NCBI GenBank assembly: GCA_036346275.1
Contig: CM070711.1
Location: forward strand, 52,329,435 to 52,393,434
Direction: 5' to 3'
Length of the DNA stretch: 64,000 bases
Source of the DNA: Otatea glauca
Lineage: Eukaryota; Streptophyta; Magnoliopsida; Poales; Poaceae
Every line of letters starts with the position of its first letter. Position 1 is the stretch's first letter. The notes beneath the pieces were generated by a model. The model saw only the letters and a list, made by a program, of their open reading frames with translations, was not told where the DNA came from and searched no databases. Made by a program: the position numbers and the translations under genes. Shown piece by piece: positions 1 through 10,595 of the stretch.

Positions 1-1551
1 ATACTTTTGGGTCCGTTAGTGTTAGTCTGAACAACTTTGGGGCCAAATGGATTAGTAAGTAAAGACTTAGGCACCCAAATAGCTTTAAGACTTTTGTCCA
101 GATTAGAGGGGCCAACATATTTAACATTCATTTTACCCCTAAAATCCTTAAAGAACATGTAATGAGCATCAACCGTGCATCCTCTATTTACCTTAGCATA
201 TGAAGCACTAGCAAAAGTGCAATTTTTAGAGGTATGATTGTTATTATGATAGTAACAGCATTGAGTCCTACACTTGATAAAATTTATCTTAGGTTTTGGC
301 TGTTCATTCTTTCTGGGCATAGATTTGACTTTATAACATAATCCCTTTTTACCCAGAACAATATTTTGCTCCCCAAGAATTTTATCAAGAGTGAGACTAC
401 CAAGGAAGCATTTTTCTAGACCTTCGTCAAATTTAGCTACCTTGGATTTGAACTCACTGCTTTTCATCATGAGTTCTTTAGCATACAAAGCATTTTTGCA
501 ATTTTACTACAATTCTGGATGAGCTAGGAATAAATAATTCATCAGAAAGCAAATCACAGTTAATTGAAACATTACAAGATGATACACTTTTAGATTTGCT
601 AATCTGCATCTCATTGTCAATTCCTAGCTCATAGTATTTATCAAGAAATTCCTCATTATCTTTAACAAGTTGTGTGTGTGTGGTTTTTAAAGAATCATGA
701 GAATCAATAAGAAGGGCATGATCAGAATTTACTACAGAATGAGCATGTGAAAGTTTTTCATGTTCATCTATAAGCTCATTTTGACTAATCTCTAGCACAT
801 CATATTTTTCTTACATGGTCTTAATGTCAGATTCAAGAGTTTCAACTTTAGCAATAAGTAGATCATTCTTATTCATCAAGCTAGTAGCATTTTTCTTAAG
901 AGCTTTATTTTTAGTAGTTTTAACACATAAAGCATCATTATGTTCTTTAATGATCTCTACTAGCTCTTCATAAGAAGGAGAATCACTCACCTTGTCTTCA
1001 TCATTTCTGGCCATGAGGCATAGTGGTAGTGAATATGAAGGTGAAGGTGGTGTGGATTCATCCAGAGCGAGCCGAGCTAGTCCTTTGGACCTTGGCTCTT
1101 CTTCATCTGAGGAAGAGGAGGATTCTTCACTTGAGCTTCCTTCATCAGTGATCCATTTACCAATGTGCGCCTCCTTTTACCCTTTTTTCCAATGTTTCTT
1201 GGAGTAGCTCTTCTTGCGGTAACTCTTCTTGTAGCTTCCTTGAGCTTTCTCTTCATCATTGTCATCCTTGTTCTTACTTTTGCCCTTCTTGTTACTTTTA
1301 TTTGGGCAATGAGCAGCTATGTGTCCTTTCTCATTGCACTCAAAGCAGATAATGTTAGAGAAAGGATTTCTTTTTGAGAAATAGTTAGATGACTTACCTT
1401 TGGTATTTACCCTTCTCATGATTTTATTTGCTGATCTCATGAGCAATGCCAGTTTTCTTATATCTTTATCCTCTTCATAGCTTGAATCTTCTTCTTTTTC
1501 TTCATCAGAGGAATCTTGAACTTTCTCCTTGGTCTTGAGAGCAATAGATTT
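1..1551 (-). pseudogene. SIRE-type Ty1-copia gag, C-terminal part (broken)
   Basis: This is the downstream part of the nucleocapsid (gag) region of a minus-strand copia element; its 5' part lies at 13880-14547, beyond the inserted Tekay element. Reading right to left it has an acidic Ser/Asp/Glu-rich stretch, a Lys/Arg-rich segment with a CX2CX4HX4C zinc knuckle (CFECNEKGHIAAHC, about 1305-1349), then a long coiled-coil tail (811-1014 and 478-798, rich in Leu, Asn, Lys and Glu), and a second Cys/His-rich segment at about 200-300 before the expected protease. This order, with a long coiled coil after the knuckle, is typical of the SIRE/Maximus copia lineage. Stops near 1177, 1077 and 811 and frame changes break the reading frame. 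Protease, integrase and reverse transcriptase must lie left of base 1. Confidence 0.75.
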
Positions 1552-4500
1552 TGTAACATCCCAATTTTGCCTATAATTTCACTCATGTGCATTTTGGTGA
1601 TTTTCTGAATTTATTGGATTTTCTAGAAATTAATTGAATTTATTTTAATTAAGTATATTGAACCTTGTGTGAAAACTAATTATAACTAGATAAAAACTAT
1701 TAGAAAGTTTTGCCAAAAATATTTTACTTGAGTTCAAAATGTCTCAAAGTATTTATGAGAATTTTCTAGGATTTTTCCTGATATTTTAAATGCTTGAAAC
1801 AGATTCAACTGATTTCTGTAATTATTTTAAATCAAAACTCGTTTAAAAATCTAATGAATGCGATCTTGGCCGAGCCAAGATCGTGTGCGTCTGCACGCCG
1901 CCGCTATGCGCCTACTCACCGTGATCGCCACGCCACCGACGCAAACCGTCAAATCTTCATCGTGTCGTCTTCATCAAGCCACGTCGGCCGTTGGATCGCA
2001 AAGGGACGCGTGTCATTTAAAAATGAGATCAGAAACCCTAACGCCTGCGAGCCGTTGGATCAAGATCGTGCAGAAGAAATCGTATCGTGTTATTTTTGGA
2101 AAGGTTGGATCTCATCCGTTGATTTTGGAAAGTGCGGATCGGATCTTATCGCCCGGGGAGTGATCGTGGCCGTTCGTTGCAGATCGGATGGTTGACCGTC
2201 GTCATCTCCGGCAGAGTCTCCGAAATCGTCGCCGCACGCCGTCTCCATCGCGGATTGCTAGGCTTGCCGTGTTTGCGCACATGCCGAGGATATAAAAGCC
2301 GCAGCCCACACCCCAATGTTCCCCATCTCCTTGCGCATGTAGTCGCTCTAGTCCTAGCCTCAGAGTCGCTGCCGTTTAGCCCCGAGAGCTCGCCGTAGTT
2401 CTTCATAGCGCCGCCGCTTGTTTTCTCATCGTGTCGCCGCCGTCGAACCTCCATCCGCCGTGTGGGTTCCAGTTTCGGGTTCGCCGCGTCGAGCCACAAC
2501 GAAGCTGCCACCTCTTCATCGCCGGAAGGACCTAGTTCGCTGTCGGGCTCGTCGTCGTCTTCATCTCTGGGAACTCAGCGCCGCCGCGACATCGCCGTGC
2601 TTCGGAGCTTCGCTCAGCCATCGGATCTTTGCTGGACCGTCTAGATCGTGCCATGTCTCAGTCGTCAACAGTGTTCTGCTCGGGTAAGGTTGGCCGTTAG
2701 ATTTAAGATGAGCAGTCAGGATTTAGCTGCGTATGAGTAGATCGTGAACCGTTGGATCCTTGCGCGGATGTGCGACGCATGTCGGCGCGAAAGCCGAAAG
2801 CATTGTGTGCTGGGTGCACGGTGGACAGGCGGTGTCGTGGACGTGGTCTGTAGACCAAGCGACGTGGCGTAATTTGGTTGGCCCAAGTGTCGCGATGACG
2901 TCATGCTGATATCAGCCGGTCCACAGCATAGTACCTCGAGTCCACGGTGGACCAGCAGAGTTTCATGGACTGAGTCCATGCGTGGCCACGTGTCCATCTC
3001 TCGATTGGTCCACGTCGCCATGCGTTAATCGGTAATTTCGATGAAAAATAATTCGGAAAATCGGATTTTCTAATTTCGTATTTTCGATTATTTATCCAAA
3101 CTTCAAAAGGCTATAACTTTTGCATTTTAACTCGATTTGAGTGATTCAAATTTATAAAAATTTGTAAAATCAAGATATATTTAATGGCGCTTTTTAACTG
3201 AATTTTTGGAGTATATTTGCTCTCTGTTTTGGGTGTTAATTGCTATTTTATCTCGATTCACGTAGACGTTGAATTGCTCGGTGCTCCGGAGGAAGATTCG
3301 CCACTTCAAGACCCAAGTTCAGAGCAAGACCAGCACCTGTTCCAAGGCTGGTTGTGCTTTGATCATATTGCACCTAATTTCACAAAATTGCTATTTTGTC
3401 TTTAAAATTTATGCATGATACTTTATGTGTATAAATGATTTCAATTAATCTAGGAACTAGATAATATGCCTATTTGAATTAAATCATACCTTGTCAATTG
3501 TATAGCATGATCTAATTGTCACCCTAGGATATGGAACTATAGTTGGTTAAAATTAATAATCAACATGGGACTAGTTAGACCGTATTAGTTTGCTTAGCCA
3601 TGCCACGTCATCACATGTATCTGGAACATTGATATTTAATCTTTACTAATTGATTATGGCACAATGTTTATAAATTGGTGTGTCGTGTGTTGTCACACAG
3701 TGATATTGAATTGTCATGGCTAGGAGGTCACACAACTAGATTGAATTGCTGATGGCACGTGGTGCTTGGTAATCAACTGGGGTGGTAATCATTTTAGATC
3801 GGGGCAGGTGACAAGGGGCAGAATGCCAAGGTGGGCCTGTTGGGCAGGGGTATGTGGAAGTCTTGCCTCGGTCAATTTAAGGACTTAACCTTGCAAGCCT
3901 TTGACCTGAGTCATACTTGCGACCACACGTTTGGAATGGAACAGCCTAGCTAACTAATTTGTGATGTTTAGATTTTTGGTACTACGGTGGTGTTTAGTGA
4001 GTCCCGGGTTATGTGGTAGCTCACATGGCGCAAGAGGGGGGCCCTAGATGTGGTAACCAGTCCCACCAGTGTTGAAACCTTAGCGGGTAGTACCAGGTCT
4101 AAACAGAGCATTGTAAAGGCTTTGTTATGGTCACTCACCTGTGTGGTGTTTGATTATATCATGTGGGTAAAGTGCATAACCTCTGCAGAGTGTAAAATTG
4201 TTCGAATAGCCGTGCTCACGGAATTGAGCAATGCTCGGGAATTACAGTCAAGGGTCAGACTTTTGTTAAATAAAAACATGCTAGGATAGTGGGTTGTCAT
4301 GAAAACTTGGAATTCGACTTAGAATGAATAACCCTGTTCACTTGAAAAGTTGAATCTATTATTTCCTATTATTTGTTTTACTATCTTTTAATCTACTTAC
4401 TGTATTCTTTTATAAATTCTGCTTTACTACAAAATAGCCATGTTAGCCTTCCTTGGAATAAGCCAAGCATGTAGAATATTAGACTTGCAATACTGTGCAC

Positions 4501-4866
4501 AACTTGTTGAGTGCTTTATGTACTCACCCCGCAACAACAAACTTCAGAAGAGGAGGAATCCGCGGCATTCTTGGAGGAGTACCACGACGCTGATGCTTAG
4601 GGTCCGAACCTCGTCAGTTGCAAGTGGTGAACTGGGGAGCTGGAACGTTTACTTTATTTTCGCTGCTGCTTAATTGCTATTTCTTAGTTAAGCCCAGTGT
4701 GGCAATAATCATGTAAGACAACAGTTATTATTAATTATTGAAGTTATGCTATATTCCGCTGTGTATGACTGTGATAGCATATATGTTGAGCTTGTGTGCA
4801 CTAGCGTGATCCTGGACTAGTGCGATATACACAGAGGGTCCGGATTTGCATATTCGGGTCCCGACA
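1552..4866 (+). repeat. 5' LTR of the Tekay element
   Basis: This 3.3-kb LTR runs from TGTAACATCCC to GGTCCCGACA and is repeated at 10596-13879. It contains a TATA box at 2291-2298, then a GC-rich presumed transcribed leader. It also holds a block found in several LTRs of this window: the palindrome CTCTGCAGAG at 4181-4190 beside a GTGGGTAAAGTGCATAA segment. Small ORFs inside it are not conserved between the two LTRs in a way that suggests coding. Confidence 0.9.
2291..2298 (+). promoter_or_regulatory. TATA box of the Tekay 5' LTR
   Basis: TATAAAAG lies in a GC-rich setting. The same box is kept in the 3' LTR at 11319-11326, as expected for the U3 promoter of an LTR retrotransposon. Confidence 0.65.
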
Positions 4867-4870
4867 GAGG

Positions 4871-4886
4871 TGGTATTTGAGCCGTG
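4871..4886 (+). other. Primer-binding site (initiator tRNA-Met type) of the Tekay element
   Basis: TGGTATTTGAGCC begins four bases after the 5' LTR ends and matches the usual plant iMet primer site TGGTATCAGAGC except at two positions. Its place directly after the LTR fixes the LTR end. Confidence 0.7.
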
Positions 4887-5031
4887 CGGATCATAGGTTT
4901 AACTCTAGGTAGTTGGTTTGCCCAAAACTATTTTCTAAAAGAAAAAGATAAATTTGACTAATAAGAAACTCTTGACTCATCCTATTCTTATACTCTCATC
5001 AATGCTGAAATTTCTGTTTTCTCGCTATTAG

Positions 5032-5799
5032 TTCAAGTGGAAGCTCACGCAAAGTTCTTTTGGACAGATGCCGATCTTCCAGTCCTTCGAGGAGAGGCAG
5101 GGTGGCTATGCCATGGAACTTTTGAGAGTTCTTCAAGTGATTGGAGGTTTTGACCGTCCACTCTACCGAGGAAGCAACTGGAATGTCAACGGTGTGCATC
5201 GGGGGTTCTTCTGCAAACTGAACATCTTTGCTCAATAGCGTGATGAGACCACCAGACCGATCCACATCACTGCCAGGAGGTTTTTGTACGAGGCTGGAAT
5301 TCAAGAAGCTGCCAGACTTGCTTTTCGACGGATCTGCCACGACTATGCTGATGAGCTCCGAGACACCGTGTTCTGTCTTCATCCGACCGTGCGAGCATGC
5401 CGTCGTCAACGGATCGTGGAGGGGGAGTGTGCTACCGCAGTGCACCTTGCTGAGCACGCCATCGCCCAGGAGGAGCACATGAAGGACACCGCTCAGGAGC
5501 TGGAGACAACGTACGAGGCGCTAAGAGTGGCAGAGCGGGAGCTCCAGAAGACCCATGACTCAGCCGCCAGAGTCATCGGAGAGCTGGATAAGGCCTTGCA
5601 GGCAGCCGAGGAGGTGGCAGATCAGCTCCTTCAGGAGCCGGAGGAGAACGCCGAGGGAGAGGAAGAAGACCCAGAGGAGCGTGAGTGGGAGCCTGAGGAG
5701 CCAGCAGAGGGTCACCAGAATGCGTTTGCACCCATGCCAGCCCACCCACTGGTGTATGCGCCATATCAGTCTCAGCTAGGGTGGCTGGATGAGTGAGAG
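5032..5799 (+). pseudogene. Accessory ORF upstream of gag in the Tekay element (one stop)
   Basis: An open frame runs from about 5032 to the TGA at 5797-5799, broken once by TAG at 5236-5238. The N-terminal half is globular (it includes FEERQGGYAMELL and a Tyr/Arg/Gly-rich segment). The C-terminal half is a Glu/Ala/Arg/Gln coiled coil (about 5460-5640), followed by a strongly acidic tail and a short Pro-rich end. It is separate from gag, which starts about 280 bases downstream in another frame. I recall similar proteins 5' of gag in other grass Ty3 elements but know no function. The long frame with a coiled coil and only one stop argues that it is or was translated. An alternative is a piece of captured host sequence. 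Confidence 0.6.
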
Positions 5800-6076
5800 T
5801 CGGTCTTAGAATTGTGTTGAGACTCGAGTGTTGAGTCGCAACTTTAAGTTAGTCTTTACGCTTTCATAGACGTTAAGGTTGCATGTTTAGTTTGGTTCTT
5901 AATTGTCTGCTGAGTGTGCAGTATGTGTTGCAAAGCCCTTAGGCATTGTAAGCAACCATACCAAGTATTAATAAAGATTATTTAAGTTGGGTTTAACCTG
6001 TTTCCTCCGCCATAGAAATTCTTACATCTTATCTATGCTACATCTATCTTTCCTAACCCAAGAAACAATCAAGCAG

Positions 6077-7210
6077 ATGGTGAACACCCGCAGCAACAAC
6101 GGAGCTTCAGGAAGTGGTCTGCGCTCAGGCAACAATCCCAATGAAGAAGCACCATTGCAGCAAGCACCGCCAGTGGGTCTGTAGAACTTAGGGGCTTTTC
6201 TGGCTACGCAAACTCACTTGATGCAAACCATGATGCAGCAGATGACCAACATTGCCGCAGCCAACAACCCCATTGCCCAGAACAACAATGGTGGGCCTCG
6301 TCCTTATTCCAAGTTGTTCGATTTTATGAGGACTCGACCGCCAACATTTTCAGGCAATGTCAACCTCTTGGAAGCTGATGATTGGCTAAGAACCATCGAA
6401 AGAAAGCTGTACATCACCTAATGTGAAGGACATGAGAAGGTCCTTTATGCATCCCATCAGCTAGAGGGAACTGCTGCGGAATGGTGGGAGAATTACTGCG
6501 CCGCTCATGAGGCACCGATGGAGATCACTTGGGAGGAGTTTGCAATAGCCTTCCATCAGTACCATGTACCAGAAGGAATGATGGACCTGAAGAGGGAGGA
6601 GTTCAGGGCTCTTAAGCAAGGAGGCCAATCAATGGCCGAATACTTGAATAAATTTACAGTTGGCTCGCTATGCTCCTAAGGACGTAACAACAGACAAGAC
6701 CAGGCAGTCCCGCTTTATGAAGGGGCTGAATTCAGGACTGCAGGTTGGGCTGATCACCCACAACCTCCTAGACTTCCAGGAGTTGGTGAATAAAGCTTTG
6801 ATCTTGGAGGATAAGCGCAAGGAGTTTGGGGAGAATCGCAAGCGCTTGATGACCAATCAAGGTGGACGTCCTAACCACCTGCGAATGAGAATGACACCGC
6901 AACAATTCTCCAGATTCCAGCCACCAGCTGCTAGCAAGACAGTGACACCTGCGCCACGACCATCTAGACAGAATTATCAGACGTCGGTCCAGGGAAATAA
7001 TGCTCCAGGAGGTGTTCAACAGTCGGCCGCTAGGCGGTGCTACAGTTGCAACGAGTTGGGGCACTTTGCTAACACGTGTCCGCAGAAGGGAGGCGTCACG
7101 CCAATGCGTTTCAATCTTGGAACAACACCTGCAAAGGCGCCAATGTCAAGAGCAAACCGGGGAGCTGGTCAGGCTGGAGCCACGCCTCAAGCTACGGTAA
7201 GAGGCAGAGT
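6077..7210 (+). pseudogene. Gag of the Tekay element (zinc-knuckle nucleocapsid), broken
   Basis: The frame starts at the ATG at 6077 (MVNTRSNN, a usual start for Tekay-type gag). The capsid (retrotrans_gag) domain lies at about 6330-6800 (RPPTFSG, EWWENY and FRALKQGGQSMAEYL). A basic, Pro/Gln-rich linker follows, then one CX2CX4HX4C zinc knuckle at about 7036-7078 (CYSCNELGHFANTCP). Gag would form the virus-like particle and bind the element's RNA. It is inactive: TAG at 6182-6184, TAA at 6419-6421, and a frame change near 6660 that looks like loss of two bases. It leads without a break into the protease. Confidence 0.88.
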
Positions 7211-10200
7211 CAACCAAATCACTGCAGATGAAGCCCAAGAAGCATCAGACATTGTACTGGGTAAGTTTTTGGTAAACTCAGTACCTAAAACAGTTTTATT
7301 CGATTCTGGAGCTTCATATTCATTTGTTTCTTGAGCTTTTGCAACTGAAAATGGCATGAGTATGAAAAATCTTAAATGCTTGATACTAGTCCAAGCCCCA
7401 TGATCTGAGTTAAGATCTAGCCTTGGGTGCTTGGGAGTTAAGCTGCTAATTAATGAGGTAGAGTTCCTAGCGAACCTAATCATTTTGGATACCCAAACCC
7501 TAGATGTTATTCTTGGAATGGATTGGTTGTCCAAGCATAAGACGATATTGGATTGTGGTCAAAGGGTTGTATCAATCGAGAGCCCTAAAGGAGAGAAGGT
7601 GGAATTTCAAGCGACAGCAGTTCATGATGGTAAGTTAATGGTCAATAGCATGAAAGCCACCAGCATAGAGGATGTACCAATAGTCAGAGAATATACAGAT
7701 GTATTTCTAGAAGATTTACCGGGTATGCCACCGGACCGTGATACCGAATTCGTCATCAAGTTAGCACCAGGGACAGCACCGATAGCAAAAAGACCTTATC
7801 GGATGCTTACTGATGAACTAGTAGAAATGAAGAAGCAGATTGAGGAGCTGTTGGAGAAAGGCTTCGTAAGACCAAGCTCATCGCCATGGGGAGCGCCAGT
7901 ATTGTTTGTTAGGAAGAAGGATGGAAGTCTATGGATGTGTATTGATTATCGTGCACTTAATGAAGTAACGATCAAGAACAAGTACCCGTTGCCAAGAATC
8001 GACGACTTATTTGATCAGTTGAGAGGAGCAGGAGTTTTCTCCAAGATAGACCTTCGTTCAGGATATCATCAACTGAAGATTCGAGCAGAAGATGTCCCGA
8101 AGACCGCATTCTCAACGAGATATGGACATTATGAGTTTACAGTCATGTCGTTTGGATTGACCAATGCGCCGGCATATTTCATGAATATGATGAATAAGGT
8201 TCTTATGGAGTATCTAGATAAGTTTGTGGTGGTATTTATAGATGATATTCTAGTTTATTCCAAGTCAGAAAAGAGCATGCAAATCATTTGCGGCTAATTC
8301 TGCAGAAGCTGCAAGAGGAACAGCTGTATGCTAAGTTTAGCAAGTGTGACTTTTGGAAAGAAAAAGTTGAATTTCTGGGTCATGTGATGACTGTGAAAGG
8401 AGTGGCGGTAGACCTGAGCAAAGTAGAGACAGTCTTGCACTGGGAGCAGCCGAAGTCTGTTACCCAGGTGTGTAGTTTCCTGGAAATGGCAGGTTACTAC
8501 CGGCGGTTTATAAAAGGATTCTCAACAATTGCGAGACCTCTCACGCAATTGCTGAAAAAGGAAAAGAAGTTTGCGTGGACGCCAGAGTGTGAGAAGAGCT
8601 TTGAGGAATTAAAGAAGCGTTTGATGACAGCCCCAGTGCTAGTATTACCTGATGTCCAAAGTGGTTTTGATATATACTACGACGCGTCGAGACAAGGTCT
8701 TGGATGCGTATTGATGCAGAATGGTAAAGTAGTCGCATATGCGTCAAGGCAGTTAAGGCCGCATGAAAGAAATTATCCTACCCATGATTTGGAGTTGGCT
8801 GCCATAGTGCATGCCTTGAAATTGTGGCGTCATTATCTCATTGGTAATAGATGCGAGGTATATACAGACCACAAGAGATTAAAATGAATTTTTACTCAGT
8901 CAGATCTTAACATGAGGCAAAGGAGGTGGTTGGAACTGATAAAGGATTATAATGTGGGAATCCACTACCATCTGGGAAAGGCTAATGTAGTGGCTGATGC
9001 CTTGAGTCGTAAAAGCCACGTTGCAAATATGATGGTACAAGAAGACCAGTCAGAGCTGTGTAAGGAGTTTCAGAGGTTAAAATTGGAGATGGTTCCAAAA
9101 GGATTCGTAGCTGCATTGGAAGTGAAGCCGACGCTTGGGGATCAGATTCGGGAAGGGCAAAAGGACGATGAGAAGATCAACCGGATCAAGTCTAAAAAAG
9201 ATGAAAGTTTAGCCTCAGATTTTTCTGTGGATGACCAAGGTACCATGTGGTTCAAAGGGCAAATTTGTGTGCCAAACAAGCCAAAGCTTAAGCAGTTAAT
9301 CTTAGAAGAGGCACACGATTCTAAGTATTCAATTAATCCAGGAAGCGCTCAGATGTATCAAGACCTAAAAGAGAGATTTTGGTGGCCTAAGATGAAGCGT
9401 GAAGTTGCTGAGTATGTTGCCTTGTGTGATGTATGCCAAAGAGTTAAGGCTATACATCAGAGGCCAGTAGGTTTGCTGCAACCATTAAAAATTCCGGAAT
9501 GGAAATAAGAAGAAATTGTTATGGATTTTATCACTGGTTTGCCAAGAACTCAAAGTGGGTATGATTCTATATGGGTCATTGTGGATCGATTAACCAAAGT
9601 TGCTCACTTCATATCGGTCAAAACAACTTACTTAGGAGATCGATTAGCAGAGTTGTACATGGCCAGAATTGTGTGTTTGCATGGTGTACCTAAAAAGATA
9701 GTGTCCGATAGAGGTACCCAATTTACCTTGAGGTTCTGGGATAAACTGCATGAAGCCATGGGGACCCGATTAAATTTCAGTACAGCATACCACCCACAGA
9801 CATATGGTCAGACAAAAAGGGTGAATCAGATTCTTGAGGACATGTTGAGAGCTTGTGCATTAGCTTATACTGCTTCGTGGGACAAATGTCCGCCATATGC
9901 GGAGTTCAGTTACAATAACAGCTATCAGGCTAGCCTACAAATATCACCATATGAGGTTCTGTATGGTCGTGCTTGTCATACTCCGTTAAATTGGAGTGAG
10001 ATAGGAGAGCGATTGGTATTTGGACCATATATACTCAAGGAAGCTGAGGAACAAGTGGCTATGATAAGAGAGAGATTGAAAATCGCGCAGTCAAGACAGA
10101 AGAGCTATGCTGACAATCGACGTCGTGAGTTGAATTTTGAGCCAGAGGATTTTGTGTATCTTAGGGTTACTCCTCTGAGGGGTGTTAAAATATTTCACAC

Positions 10201-10255
10201 GAAAGGAAAGCTTGCTCCAAGATATGTTGAACCATTCAAGATTTTGAGTCGTTGA
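7211..10255 (+). pseudogene. Pol of the Tekay element: protease, RT, RNase H, integrase (broken)
   Basis: The domains are in order. Aspartic protease with DSGAS at about 7300, ending at a TGA (7332-7334). Reverse transcriptase at about 7700-8280 with VFIDDILVYS, the catalytic Asp pair. RNase H at about 8670-8885 with DASRQGLGCVLM. Integrase with a Cys-x2-Cys zinc half-site (CDVCQ, about 9427), the first Asp in MDFITGLP (9521), the second in SDRGTQFT (about 9708), and AYHPQT downstream. The frame breaks at about 8272 (one base lost), at TGA 8885-8887, at TAA 9506-9508 and after 10253. Two functional residues are also changed: the zinc-binding His before PGSAQMYQDL is Asn, and the last residue of the DDE triad (GQTKRVNQ) is Lys instead of Glu. 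Confidence 0.9.
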
Positions 10256-10560
10256 GGAGAGGTAGCATATCAATTGGAATTACCGTCGTCTTTGGCGGTG
10301 TGCACGATGTGTTCCATGTGTCACAACTTAAGAAGTGTCTTGAGTGCCAAAGGAGCGATGCCGTTGGAAACAATAGAATCTGCAGAAAGATCTAACCTAC
10401 AAGGAGCACCGATAAAAATTTTGGATGTCATGGATCGCGGGACTAAACAAGTCTGTTCGCTTTGCGAGTCGATGGAGTAATCATTTAGAGATGAAGCAAC
10501 CTGGGAGCGAGAGGAGGATCTGAAATAGGAATTCCCAAACCTATTCCCTAGTCAGCCTTG
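10256..10560 (+). pseudogene. Chromodomain remnant at the C-terminus of the Tekay integrase
   Basis: Beyond the integrase, in shifting frames, come the segments VFHVSQLKKCL, APIKILDVMDR and EATWEREEDL. These are landmarks of the end of integrase and the chromodomain of Tekay/Del-type chromoviruses. In living elements this domain steers integration towards modified histone H3 in heterochromatin. At least three frame changes and a stop in EEDL-K-stop break it here. It is the main reason for placing the element among the chromoviruses. Confidence 0.7.
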
Positions 10561-10580
10561 AATCTCAGGGTCGAGATTCT

Positions 10581-10595
10581 GTTAAGGGGGAGGTT
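10581..10595 (+). other. Polypurine tract of the Tekay element
   Basis: A purine-rich run, AAGGGGGAGG, sits directly against the start of the 3' LTR (10596). It is the expected primer for plus-strand DNA synthesis. Confidence 0.7.
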
